DNA of 11,500 nucleotides from Symbiodinium natans (GCA_905221605.1 CAJNDS010002324.1:438501-450000); one strand, 5' to 3'. Shown: positions 1 through 6,890, counted from the first letter of the stretch. Numbers and translations: made by a program. Notes: a model not told the origin generated them from the sequence alone.

Positions 1-148
1 GTTAGGGTTTAGGGTTCAGGGTTTTAGGGTTTAGGGTTTAAGGTTTAAGACTTAAGGTTTAGGGTTTAGGGTTAGGGTTTAGGTTTTAGGGTTTAGGGTT
101 TAGGGTTTAGGGTTTGGGGGTTTAGGGTTTAGGGTTTAGGGTTTAGGG
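1..148 (+). repeat. Telomere-like array, G-strand (TTTAGGG)n
   Basis: About 20 units of TTTAGGG, with variants (TTCAGGG, TTTTAGGG, TTTAAGG, TTTGGGGG) in the first half and nearly perfect units in the second. The G-rich strand reads rightward. A true left chromosome end would read CCCTAAA on the + strand at position 1, so this is an interstitial or inverted array, not a terminus in native orientation. Confidence 0.95.
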
Positions 149-263
149 ACCGTAGAGTAGACTTGGGGGGGGGGGGGGGGGGGGGTGGGCCCAGGACGCT
201 CGACGCTGAACCATATATACCCCCTAAGGTACAGTGATAAGGGTCCCTCCTTTCGTCCCTTGA
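149..263. other. Spacer with 21-G homopolymer
   Basis: This stretch holds no gene. An uninterrupted run of 21 G lies at 165-185. A short ATATATACCCCCTAAGG stretch near 212-228 vaguely resembles the middle of family C (694-804) but is too short to assign. Confidence 0.7.
165..185 (+). repeat. Poly(G) tract, 21 nt
   Basis: The run is unbroken. It can potentially form G-quadruplexes, and its length is likely unreliable in sequencing. Confidence 0.9.
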
Positions 264-390
264 TTTAGGGGCTTCGGGCTTTAAGGCTTTAGGGGCTTCA
301 GGGGCTTCAGGGGCCTTAGGGGGTTTAGGGTTGAAGGGTTAAGGGTTTAGGGTTTAGGGTTTGCTTTAGGGGGTTCAGGGGCTTTAGGGA
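264..390 (+). repeat. Degenerate telomere-like array, G-strand
   Basis: TTTAGGG-derived units include several GGGGCTTCA and GGCTTTA variants, then a short core of good units near 331-361. The variants suggest an old array with local re-amplification of mutated units. Confidence 0.75.
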
Positions 391-456
391 GGCACAGTAC
401 GTGGCCTGCCATGGTCCTGGGCTCGGAGGCAGACCTGTAGCGCCTTGGCAGATTAG
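391..456. other. Short spacer
   Basis: About 66 bp of non-telomeric sequence lies between two degenerate G-strand blocks. No coding or RNA signal is seen. Confidence 0.5.
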
Positions 457-530
457 CGCTTAGGACTTAGGACTTAGGACTTGGGGTTTGGGGTTTGGGG
501 TTTAGGGTTGAGGGTTTAAGGCTTTAAGGA
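457..530 (+). repeat. Telomere variant runs: TTAGGAC x3 then TTTGGGG x3
   Basis: Three consecutive TTAGGAC units are followed by three TTTGGGG units and a few TTTAGGG-like units. Tandem runs of the same variant indicate that mutated heptamers were copied in place by slippage or unequal exchange, not added by telomerase. Confidence 0.8.
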
Positions 531-810
531 TTCTGGCCATCCTTGGACATGTCAATCCTACAAATGCAACCTCAAGGGATGCTGCATTCCTGAGGCCCCC
601 AAGAAGCCCTCCTGAAACCAGAGCCCGAATGCCAAACACTGAAACCGGAACCCTGAACTCAAAAAGAGTTCAGGCCGATCTTAGGGCAGTTACACGGTGC
701 CTTCATACGGGCCCTTCTTAAAAGGGGACCCCTTATATACCCCGTATATGCCCTATACAACCTAAGGCCCATACTTTAGAACCCTTCATAGAAGGTAAGG
801 GACCAACTAG
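531..810. other. Spacer containing a family C element
   Basis: About 280 bp with no gene. The first 160 bp shows nothing recognisable apart from a small hairpin near 655-672 (GAACTC and GAGTTC). The right part is the family C element at 694-804. Confidence 0.6.
694..804 (+). mobile_element. Family C short dispersed element, copy 1
   Basis: It aligns along its whole length with 9997-10110. Shared words in the same order are CGGTGCCTT/TGGTCCCTT, GGGCCCTT, ATACCCC, CCCTATACA, AAGGCCCATAC, AGAACCCTT and AGGGACCA. The ends are imperfect inverted repeats (ACGGTGCCT against AGGGACCA). There is no coding capacity, so a MITE-like or other non-autonomous repeat is plausible. It ends 7 bp before a C-strand telomere array, as does the second copy. 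Confidence 0.6.
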
Positions 811-871
811 AAACCCTAAACCCTAAACCCTAAACCCTAAACCCTAAACCCTAAACCCTAAACCCCAAACC
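811..871 (-). repeat. Telomere-like array, C-strand (CCCTAAA)n
   Basis: About eight near-perfect CCCTAAA units, with one CCCCAAA at the right edge. Confidence 0.95.
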
Positions 872-1063
872 TGTAACTACCCCTCGAGCCGAAAGGGAGA
901 ATTCCATTGGGTCCCTGGGCCCTGATACCGAAATGGTGAGCTCTCCATGTCATGGTACGCTTGTCTGGTGCTGGACGTTGACGGGGCCGTAGTATAGCAG
1001 GGATCCCCAAAAGGAGGGGTACCCCAATTCAGGAAAGTGGTGTTCCATGATGAGCTGTCCCTT
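872..1063. other. Spacer with a probable family B fragment
   Basis: About 190 bp of mixed composition with no gene. GGATCCCCAAAAGGAGGGGTACCCC at about 1001-1025 resembles the right end of the family B element at 9394-9413 (GGACCCCCAAAACGGGTACCCC), with a small insertion. Confidence 0.5.
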
Positions 1064-1203
1064 AAACCCTAAACCCTAAACCCTAAACCCTAAACCCTAA
1101 ACCCTAAACCCTAAACCCTAAACCCTAAACCCGGAACCCTAAACGCTAAACCCTAAACCCTAAACCCTAAACCCTAAACCCTAAACCCTAAACCCTAAAC
1201 CCT
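1064..1203 (-). repeat. Telomere-like array, C-strand, about 20 units
   Basis: Highly regular CCCTAAA, with a small cluster of variants near 1130-1147 (CCCGGAA, CGCTAAA). Its regularity suggests a younger array than the neighbouring degenerate ones. Confidence 0.97.
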
Positions 1204-1347
1204 CTTGCGGGGGAAAGGGGGGTGAAGGCACCGGCCCGAGGGGTTAGGCTTGACAGCTCTTGGGCTCGGGCTGATGGCTTCCGTTTTTCGGGCTTAGGGC
1301 CTAGTGTGAGAAACTGCACCTAGAGCCATCAACTCTCTAAAAACAGC
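1204..1347. other. Spacer
   Basis: About 144 bp, G-rich at the left, with a few GGGCTTAGGGC telomere-derived words near 1290. No gene or element is recognised. Confidence 0.5.
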
Positions 1348-1486
1348 CTAAACCCTAAACCCTAAACCCTGAACCCTAAACCCTAATAACCTAAACCCTA
1401 AACCCTAAACCCTAAACCCTAAACCCTAAACCCTAAACCCTAAACCCTAAACCCTAAACCCTAAACCCTAAACCCTAAACCCTAAA
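1348..1486 (-). repeat. Telomere-like array, C-strand, about 20 units
   Basis: Nearly perfect CCCTAAA units with an interruption near 1380-1392 (CCCTAATAACCTAAA). Confidence 0.97.
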
Positions 1487-1580
1487 TAACCCCAAGCTCT
1501 GATGAGTTGGGGAGTTTAGAGCTTACAGCCTTAAGCCAACTAAGCGAGCCCTAAAACCCACCCCTTCGGGCCCAAAACGC
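1487..1580. other. Spacer with a small hairpin
   Basis: CCCCAA at 1490-1495 and TTGGGG at 1507-1512 could pair across an 11 nt loop. No other structure is seen. Confidence 0.4.
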
Positions 1581-1635
1581 TTAGGGTTTAGGGTTTAGGG
1601 TTTAGGGTTTAGAGTTTAGGGTTTAGGGTTTAGGG
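1581..1635 (+). repeat. Telomere-like array, G-strand
   Basis: About eight TTTAGGG units, one of them TTTAGAG. The array ends at a palindromic junction with C-strand repeats. Confidence 0.95.
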
Positions 1636-1647
1636 ATCCCTAAACCC
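1626..1647. repeat. Perfect 22 bp palindrome joining G- and C-strand telomere repeats
   Basis: The core TTTAGGGATCCCTAAA extends 3 bp further on each side as GGG and CCC. The orientation is the one expected if two telomere ends were joined, G-strand array into C-strand array. Confidence 0.9.
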
Positions 1648-1711
1648 TCCTAAGCCCTGAACCCGAAACCCTCTCAAGCCCCAAGCCCTGCGAAGCCCTG
1701 AAACCTAAGAC
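1636..1711 (-). repeat. Degenerate C-strand telomere-like block
   Basis: CCCTAAACCCT is followed by decayed units (CCTAAGCCCTGAACCC, CAAGCCCC). It is the C-strand arm of the palindromic junction and much more diverged than the G-strand arm. Confidence 0.65.
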
Positions 1712-1728
1712 CGAAGAGCAAAATGAGC

Positions 1729-1921
1729 AACCCTAAACCCTAAACCCTAAACCCTAAACCCTAAACCCTAAACCCTAAACCCTAAATCCTAAACCCTAAA
1801 CCCTAAACCCTAAACCCTAAACCCTAAACCCTAAACCCCAAACCCTAAACCCTAAACCCTAAACCCTAAACCCTAAACCCAGACCCTAAACCCTAAACCC
1901 TAAACCATAAATCCTCAACCC
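1729..1921 (-). repeat. Telomere-like array, C-strand, about 27 units
   Basis: This is one of the longest regular arrays in the window. It has isolated variants (AATCCTAAA, CCCCAAA, CCCAGAC) and decays at the right edge (ACCATAAATCCTCAACCCC). Confidence 0.97.
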
Positions 1922-2000
1922 CAGGCCTCGCTCCAAGTGTGGCGCCTTCGGAACGAGTCTTGGGATTCAGGGCTTGAGAAGATTAAGGGCTTACTTTCGA
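1922..2000. other. Spacer
   Basis: About 80 bp between oppositely oriented arrays. CTCCAAG near 1931 and CTTGGGA near 1959 are too short to assign to any element. Confidence 0.4.
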
Positions 2001-2080
2001 AGGGTTTGGGGGGGTTTAGGGTTTAGCGCTTAGGGTTTAGGGTTCAGGGTTTAGGGTTTTGGGGCTTAGAGTTTCGGGGT
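2001..2080 (+). repeat. Telomere-like array, G-strand, partly degenerate
   Basis: GGGTTTAGGG units with variants such as TTTAGCGC, TTCAGGG, TTTTGGGG and TTTCGGGG. Confidence 0.85.
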
Positions 2081-2268
2081 CTAAAAACTTCCAGGGCCCT
2101 CGGCTTCATAACTTAACATCGGTGCCTCTTTAGCTAGAATGGCTGGCTCCACATGACTGGAAACTTGTCCATCGTGGTTTAAATTGAGTTGGGCTTCAGT
2201 TTCCACAAACAGTGAGAGTCGACTATTGCAAAGCCCGAACACTGTCGCATGAATAAAGGGACTTTCCT
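2081..2268. other. Spacer without recognisable content
   Basis: Mixed composition. The open frames on both strands here overlap the neighbouring palindrome and show no recognisable protein features. Confidence 0.4.
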
Positions 2269-2408
2269 GGGAACCCCAAACAGGGAACCCCAAGCCAAAC
2301 AGGGAACCCCAAGTATACAGTAGGAATATAGTAGGAATATTCCTACCAGGGTGCGTATATCCCCTGTATATTCCTGCTATATACTTGGGGTTCCCTGTTT
2401 GGGGTTCC
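2269..2408. mobile_element. Fold-back (palindromic) element, about 140 bp
   Basis: The left side carries three tandem GGGAACCCCAA motifs (2269-2279, 2283-2293 and about 2302-2312). The arm at about 2295-2330 is the inverted complement of about 2367-2402 with two mismatches (AACAGGGAACCCCAAGTATA and its complement). Between the arms sits a perfect 16 bp palindrome, GTAGGAATATTCCTAC, at 2331-2346. No coding sequence is seen. It looks like a fold-back MITE or a cruciform-prone repeat. No target-site duplication was identified. Confidence 0.65.
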
Positions 2409-2489
2409 TTTCTGATAATGAAGGGAAATGCCTGTTGGCAAAGCGCGCTTTCATGTTCGGACACAGGGCTGCCGCCACCTGCGCAAAGC
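2409..2489. other. Spacer
   Basis: Short mixed sequence to the right of the fold-back element, with no recognisable gene. Confidence 0.35.
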
Positions 2490-2772
2490 CTCAAAAATCC
2501 CTAAAAACACCCCAGGCCGAGCCTCCAACCACCCCCCCAATGGCCCCCCAACCCGGCACACCTCCAACCCCCCTGAAGCGCCTCCTTAACAACCCTAAAC
2601 CCCCGCCCTGATTCAGCCTCCCTAAACACCCCACCAACCGACATACCCTGAAGCCCCCCCAAAACCGCCCCTAAACAACCCTAACCCCCCCCAAACTAAG
2701 CCCCCCTAAACCCCCAAACCTGCCCTTAATCCTAAACCCTAAACCCTAATTTTCAACACTAAACCCCAAACC
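2490..2772 (-). repeat. C-rich, strongly degenerate CCCTAAA-derived tract
   Basis: The + strand is almost free of G and full of CCCTAAA relics (CCCTAAAC, CCCCAAA, CCCTGAAG) mixed with C homopolymers. The best-preserved units are at 2731-2748. An 86-codon open frame ending at 2611 is Pro/Thr-rich only because the DNA is C-rich, so I do not call it a gene. Confidence 0.65.
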
Positions 2773-2829
2773 TGCCTTGCGCTGCGGGCTACCGTCGGCC
2801 GGAGGCCTTGCGGACCGAACGACATGACA
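2773..2829. other. Short GC-rich spacer
   Basis: About 57 bp between a degenerate C-strand tract and a G-strand array. It contains GGCCGGAGGCC. No other signal. Confidence 0.4.
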
Positions 2830-3043
2830 GGGTTTAGGGTTTAGGGGTTTAGGGGGTTTAGGGTTTAGGATTTAGGGTTTAAGGTTTAGGGGTTTAGGGT
2901 TTAGGGGTTTAGGGTTTAGGGGTTTAGGGATTTAAGGGTTAGGGCCTTAGGGGTTTGGGGTTTAGGGGTCAGGGTTTAGGGTTTAGGGTTTACGGTTTAG
3001 GGTTTAGGGTTTAGGGTTTAGCGTTTAGGGTTTAGGGTTTAGA
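2830..3043 (+). repeat. Telomere-like array, G-strand, mixed 7- and 8-mers
   Basis: About 29 units. Many are the octamer TTTAGGGG interleaved with TTTAGGG, especially at 2840-2975. The right third (2970-3040) is mostly heptamer. The extra G is a slippage-type variant. Confidence 0.93.
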
Positions 3044-3170
3044 GCGAGGGGGGAAGGGGGGGTGGGGGGGGGGGGCGGCATATGTCGTGAAGGCAGTTTG
3101 AGGGGGGGGGAGGCCGGGTACTTCCCAAGGAATCGTGTGAATAGCTGCCGTTTTTTTATGAGTCGATGAT
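3044..3170. other. G-rich tract and spacer
   Basis: Positions 3046-3075 are nearly pure G with single A, T or C breaks, including 12 consecutive G at 3064-3075. They are followed by mixed sequence. No gene. Confidence 0.6.
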
Positions 3171-3280
3171 ATATGGGTATTTCCCAAAATCGGGGAAACC
3201 CTTTCATACCCCAAATAGAATAGAATCCCCTTAAAGGCACGCCCCCCACCCAAAAAAAAAAAAAAAAAAAGTACCCCTTT
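3171..3280 (+). mobile_element. Family B dispersed element, copy 1 (with poly-A expansion)
   Basis: It begins ATATGGGTATTTCCCAAAAT and aligns with 9325-9413 through AATCGGGG, ACCCCAAATA, TAGAAT, CCCCTTAAA and the terminal GTACCCC. A run of 19 A at 3252-3270 replaces the AAAA of the other copy. The A run is expanded inside the element, near but not at its end, so it is not obviously a retroposon tail. No coding sequence. Confidence 0.65.
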
Positions 3281-3492
3281 TTTGGCCCACCCCCCCCATA
3301 TGGGGATCCATATGAGTTTGTTGGTTTGGGGTTTGTGTGCAGGGTAGAGGGTGTCAAAGCGAGGGCGTGCGAGGGTGTGGCAGGTGCCCTTGAGCCACGC
3401 CCCCCCCCCACACGATTCCCTATTGGGTTTAGAGTTTCGAGTTTCAACAAATTACTCTTGCATACTTGACACAGATGGGAGTTAACCATATT
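3281..3492. other. Spacer with small hairpin
   Basis: CATATGG (3297-3303) and CCATATG (3308-3314) form a 7 bp stem with a 4 nt loop. The remainder is mixed, with T/G-rich and C-rich runs. The long minus-strand open frame over 3025-3489 crosses telomere repeats, poly-G and poly-A tracts and is not credible as a gene. Confidence 0.45.
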
Positions 3493-3580
3493 AGGGGTAC
3501 CTCATTGGGGTCCTGCAAGGGAGTCCGGCTAGTTTGGGGGGTCTATATGATGGCTCCCTTGTTTTCGGAAACACCCATAT
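3493..3580 (-). mobile_element. Family B dispersed element, copy 2 (inverted)
   Basis: Read on the minus strand it starts ATATGGGTGTTTCCGAAAAC, carries CAAACTAG internally, and ends GGACCCC...GGTACCCCT. It has the same order and nearly the same total length (88 against 89 bp) as 9325-9413. The central part is diverged. It lies about 210 bp from copy 1 in the opposite orientation. Confidence 0.6.
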
Positions 3581-3847
3581 TCCAGCCTGGCATACAAACT
3601 GGGTGGTAGCCTGCTAGCTGGTTCACTCAAAGCCCAGTCTCAACACTCAAGAACAAGCATCCCCCCCCCCTCCTCCACCCAAGCCCCACACCCATCCGTT
3701 ATAAGAATCGCATCACCCTTGAATGCCTATATTAAGCCCTGAAAATGAAGGTGAATTGCTCAGTCTTGAGCGCGAGAAGAAGCCCATACCCGAAACCTCA
3801 AAACCACAAGACCCTAAACAGCCTGATTCATGAACCCCAATTGACTA
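3581..3847. other. Spacer
   Basis: Mixed sequence with a 10-C run at 3661-3670. Nothing coding or structural is recognised. Confidence 0.4.
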
Positions 3848-3915
3848 CCTAAACCCTAACTTCCTAAACTTTAAACCCTAAACCCTTCCTAAACCCTAAA
3901 CCCTAACTTCCTAAA
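3848..3915 (-). repeat. Degenerate C-strand telomere-like block with internal direct repeat
   Basis: CCCTAAACC units are interrupted by TTCCT. The 15-mer CCCTAACTTCCTAAA occurs at 3854-3868 and again at 3901-3915, showing a local 47 bp duplication. Confidence 0.75.
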
Positions 3916-4252
3916 AGCGTCATTTCTGAGGTCGCCACTCCCAGATGGCCCATGGGGGAAGCCATTGGCCCGGCCTGCACGTCTATCTTTCCGCAGTTTT
4001 TGGCACAGGGTCATAGGGTTTTGAGGTACCCTAAACCCAAAACCCTAAACTCCAAAGGGTTTGGGGGTGCTAGGGGGTGATCCATGGCGCCGGGTCAAGA
4101 TTACTGTTTCTTGGTGAGTGCAAATAGTACGGTTCCTCTGCGCCCTCAGTGTCAGGCCCCCGAAAGGACTGCGGGGGGGAGGGGGGGTGGGTTAGGGTTC
4201 GCGGTGGTTCGCGGGATATAAAGATCATTTGAAGGCATTGGCCTTGGAACAA
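3916..4252. other. Spacer, no gene seen
   Basis: Mixed sequence with a few telomere-like words (around 4028-4070 and 4191-4198) and a G-rich run at 4170-4190. The minus-strand open frames here (4070-4427) overlap each other in different frames and look like nothing recognisable. Confidence 0.45.
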
Positions 4253-4312
4253 TAGTTTCCTCAAACGGGGAACCCTTACTAAACAGGGAACCTGCATTCT
4301 GACTATGTTGGG
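4253..4312. repeat. Possible relative of the 2269-2408 fold-back element
   Basis: TTTCCTCAAACGGGGAACCC followed by AAACAGGGAACC and a closing GGGAAC resembles the GGGAACCCCAAACAGGGAACCCC repeats at 2269-2310. The similarity is short, and no second arm is seen. Confidence 0.3.
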
Positions 4313-4775
4313 AACACGCATTTCGGACCGCTACCATGTAGAGAGCTGACCAGGTGTCTGATTTTTTTTGCAGAAGTTCGTTCAGTTTAGGTTTAGTACA
4401 GAGCGTATATCCTAAATCCTGAACCAAAACCTCAAACCCAAAACCTTATAGGCCACATACCGGTGTCGTGGAAGTATGCCACAGTAACTTCCCTTCAACC
4501 CTAAACCATAAACCGTCAAAGCGCCTGGAATTCTCCCGAAAACCCGGGATATGTAGGGGCTCGGAGTAAGCAAACCCTTCAGGGTTTAGGGTTTCGAGTT
4601 ACGATCTGGCCTTTTGTCCAGAATCACGTTGCCCTGGTCATCCACCTCCTGGAACTCACGTGCCAACTGCGAGATCTGAGCCCCTGACACCAACCAAGGC
4701 AGTGGCGGTTTCCGAACGACACAGAGACGCACACGGAGTAAGCGGAGCATCCAACACTTCCCTTGCTGGCGAAGA
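4313..4775. other. Spacer, no gene seen
   Basis: Largely unique sequence with isolated telomere-like words at 4388-4393, 4427-4447, 4497-4514 and 4580-4595. No RNA gene, promoter or protein signature is recognised. Confidence 0.45.
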
Positions 4776-4842
4776 CCCTAAAGCCTAAACCCTACACCCT
4801 AAACCCCAAACCCTATACCCTAAACCCTAAACCCTGAACCCT
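4776..4842 (-). repeat. C-strand telomere-like array, partly degenerate
   Basis: About nine CCCTAAA-type units with variants CCTAAAG, CCCTACA, CCCCAAA, CCCTATA and CCCTGAA. Confidence 0.88.
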
Positions 4843-5155
4843 GGTCTAATCCCCTAAATGGCCATGAGGATGCTCCCGGGCGCGCTTGTGTCACACACAC
4901 ACACACACACAAACACTCTGACACAGAGACCAAGATCCACACCGACACCCCACCCACGCCGGCCATCGCACACGCTGACGCAAACCTGGATCACCAAGCT
5001 TGACCCGGAGAGCTCGAGCAAGGACCGTCCCAAGCCCAACACTCTGGCGAACTCTGTCTCAAACCCTATAGGCCCGTAACCCTGTGCTGTCTTAATCATG
5101 GCGACCGCAGTGTTGCGACCGTGTGCCATGGCCCTCTTTGGGATTGTCAACATGA
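4843..5155. other. Spacer, no gene supported
   Basis: It contains a (CA)10 microsatellite at 4892-4911, followed by ACAC-rich sequence to about 4985. Open frames of 73 and 99 codons overlap on opposite strands, and their composition follows the CA-rich DNA, so neither is called. Confidence 0.5.
4892..4911. repeat. (CA)10 microsatellite
   Basis: An uninterrupted dinucleotide run. Confidence 0.95.
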
Positions 5156-5258
5156 TTTGGGGTGTTCCACCTTATAGTAGCAGTCCTTAATGGGGATTAT
5201 CATAGGAGGTACTATACTCCCTATTGAGGACTGTTAGTATTCGGGGGAACATCCCAAA
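5156..5258. mobile_element. Imperfect 103 bp palindrome, MITE-like
   Basis: The left arm from 5156 (TTTGGGGTGTTCC, then CAGTCCT) matches the inverted complement of the right arm ending at 5258 (TTTGGGATGTTCC, then CAGTCCT). I count 36 of 45 positions matching without gaps. The central 13 bp or so is the loop. The open frame that begins inside it is incidental. No clear target-site duplication is seen, and it does not match the other element families here. Confidence 0.65.
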
Positions 5259-5274
5259 CGATCATGATCAAGAT

Positions 5275-5317
5275 CGTCATCATCATCATCACCGTCATCA
5301 TCAATCATCTTCATCAA
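5275..5317. repeat. ATC/CAT trinucleotide microsatellite, imperfect
   Basis: CATCATCATCATCACC is followed by GTCATCATCAATCATC and similar. In one frame it gives a His-rich peptide, an artefact of the repeat. Confidence 0.9.
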
Positions 5318-5515
5318 TGGTGGCTCTTGCCGCAAGTTCAAGTTCACTCCCTGACACTCACCCCCGACACATGTCAGGGTTTAATGAAAGGCTTGCGGTA
5401 GATCTGCATTTAGGGTTCATGCTTTGGGTTGAGGGCTTAGGGTAAAGCTTCCCGCGCCCGCGCGCAAGCGAACAAAAGCTCCACTCATATTTGCATGGAT
5501 GAAGGATACTCCCTA
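5318..5515. other. Spacer
   Basis: Mixed sequence with a few telomere-like words at 5410-5443. A GC-rich word, CCCGCGCCCGCGCGC, is at about 5451-5465. No gene. Confidence 0.4.
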
Positions 5516-5693
5516 CCTAAACCCTAAACCCTAAACCCTAAACCCCTAAACCCCTAAACCCCTAAACCCTAAACCCTGAACCCTAAACTCTCAAAAACCC
5601 TAAACCCTAAACCCTAACCCTAAACCCTAAAACCCTAAACCCTAAACCCTCAACCCTCAACCCTCAACCCTAAACCCTAAACCCTAAACCCTG
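5516..5693 (-). repeat. C-strand telomere-like array with variant sub-blocks
   Basis: About 25 units. CCCCTAAA octamers occur three in a row near 5541-5566 and CCCTCAA three in a row near 5646-5668. The rest are CCCTAAA, with CCCTAA and CCCTAAAA length variants near 5606-5635. Confidence 0.96.
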
Positions 5694-5807
5694 TCTCTGA
5701 ATGACAGGACCACAGGAGCGGCTCCTTCACGGCAGCATCTATGAAGTAGCCATCCTGGCGACCTCTGCCATGGGCACCATCTGTCCCCATATCCCTCCCG
5801 GAAACAG
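5694..5807. other. Spacer between converging-type arrays
   Basis: About 114 bp of unique sequence flanked by a C-strand array on the left and a G-strand array on the right. No open frame or element is recognised. Confidence 0.45.
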
Positions 5808-5905
5808 GGGTTTAGGGTTTAGGGTTTAGGGTTTAGGGTTTAGGGTTCAGGGTTCAGGGTTCAGGGTTCAGGGTTTGAGGTTTGAGGTTTGAGGTTTAGG
5901 GTTTA
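5808..5905 (+). repeat. G-strand telomere-like array with TTCAGGG and TTTGAGG runs
   Basis: Five or so TTTAGGG units, four consecutive TTCAGGG units, three consecutive TTTGAGG units, then TTTAGGG. Confidence 0.96.
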
Positions 5906-6032
5906 CTGTAAGAAACAAACGGCAAAAAAAACCCACACCCACCACTGACCCAACGGCGATGCACAGAGCGGGGGGGGGATGCGGTGCTCTGGGTTTACGG
6001 CTTAGGGATTTACAGGGTTCCAGGTGTCTAGG
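5906..6032. other. Spacer
   Basis: It contains a 9-G run near 5970 and an 8-A run near 5924. Telomere-like words reappear at 5990-6020. No gene. Confidence 0.4.
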
Positions 6033-6075
6033 TTTTTTTATTTTTTTTATTTTTTTTTTTTTGGGGGGGGGGGGG
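6033..6075 (+). repeat. T-rich homopolymer followed by 13 G
   Basis: Thirty nucleotides of T with two A interruptions (6033-6062) run straight into 13 G (6063-6075). The TTTTGGGG composition suggests expansion of a mutated telomere-like unit. Confidence 0.9.
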
Positions 6076-6670
6076 TTTGGAGGGTTTGTAGGGGTTCATA
6101 TGGCTTTTTGGATTCGCAGGGCTCAAGGCTTTTAGGCTTTTTCGGGCTTCATAGGGTCTTTTACGGTTTCTATCGCAGGGCTCAAGTTAGTAAGGCCTTT
6201 TTAGGGCGTTAGAGGGTGTTTTAGGGTTTACATGGTCTTTAGGGTTTACAGGGTTCAAGCTTTTTGAGCTTTATGGGGTGTTATAGGGTTGTTTAGGGCA
6301 TATGTAGTTTTTAGGGTTTATAGGGCTCAAGGGCTTTATACGGTTGTTTAGGGTTTGTATGGTTTATAGGGTTTATCGGGTTTAGGGCGCATAGTTGATA
6401 GGGTTTAGGACTTATAGCGTTAGTACGGTTTCCAGGGTTTATCCGGTTTATTTTCGGCGTTCATGAGTTTTTCGGTGTTTATAGGGGAAAGCGGTTATTA
6501 TGGCGTTTACAAGGCTTACGAGTTTATGGGGTTCACAGGTCTATGAGTTTCTTTAATGGGGTGTTTATAGGGTTTTCCAGGGTTTTTGCAAGTTGCCAAT
6601 AGGGCTTATAAGGTTTCACAATGTTTGTATGGTGTATAGGGTTTATAGGGTGTATAGAGTTTGGGTTTAC
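6076..6670 (+). repeat. Long degenerate G-strand tract rich in TTTATAGGG
   Basis: Almost 600 bp of T/G-rich sequence built from GGGTTTATAGGG, GGGTTTACAGGG, GGTTTATGGG and similar 7-10 nt words. A 13-mer CGCAGGGCTCAAG recurs at 6115-6127 and 6174-6186. This looks like an old telomere-derived array that has drifted or expanded with an added TA/CA step. The short open frames inside it are Phe/Gly-rich by composition and are not genes. Confidence 0.6.
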
Positions 6671-6788
6671 GATTCAGGGCAAAGGGTTTCTTCTGCGCCA
6701 ATGGGAAATTAAGGAGGAGTCCTTCGGGGTGGAGGAAGCCATATGCCAGGAGCTCTCACATTCCCATCTGCCCAACTCCCAAAGCCCT
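6671..6788. other. Spacer
   Basis: Unique mixed sequence. An open frame of 60 codons starting in the preceding repeat ends here, with no recognisable protein. Confidence 0.4.
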
Positions 6789-6890
6789 TCTAAACCCACT
6801 TAACCCTGACCCCTAAACCTCAAACACCCGCACACCCAAAAAACCCCTAGTCCTAAACCCCAGGCCCCTAAACCCTAAACACGAAACCCC
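6789..6890 (-). repeat. Degenerate C-strand telomere-like block
   Basis: CCCCTAAACC, CCTAAACCCC and CCCTAAACAC units are mixed with ACACCC and AAAACCCC words. Confidence 0.65.

Noticed and set aside
1-148. A native chromosome end at the left edge of the window
   Set aside because: A left terminus should read CCCTAAA on the + strand; here the G-strand TTTAGGG reads rightward, so the block is interstitial or inverted.
1064-1203. Telomerase RNA template region
   Set aside because: A template carries about one and a half repeats within a structured RNA. The long uninterrupted arrays here do not fit, and no flanking pseudoknot was recognised.
1064-1921. CRISPR-like repeat/spacer pattern
   Set aside because: The repeats are 7-mer telomere arrays of unequal length and orientation, not 23-50 bp repeats with constant spacers. 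No cas-like genes are present, and the DNA is eukaryotic.
2081-2494. 137-codon open frame on the minus strand
   Set aside because: Its middle is the translation of the fold-back palindrome, and an 86-codon frame overlaps it on the other strand. No protein family is recognised.
2830-2975. Chlamydomonas-type telomere (TTTTAGGG) array
   Set aside because: The octamers here are TTTAGGGG, with an extra G rather than an extra T, and are mixed with heptamers, which fits variants of the TTTAGGG unit.
3025-3489. 154-codon open frame on the minus strand
   Set aside because: It runs through a telomere array edge, poly-G, poly-A and two dispersed-repeat copies. The Pro, Gly and Phe runs follow the DNA composition and no domain is recognisable.
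4070-5153. Several 73-99 codon open frames on both strands
   Set aside because: They overlap in conflicting frames, and some include a CA microsatellite. No start context, domain or codon pattern supports them.
5224-5445. Open frame with a His-rich stretch
   Set aside because: The His run is the ATC/CAT microsatellite, and the frame begins inside the 5156-5258 palindrome with a non-ATG codon.
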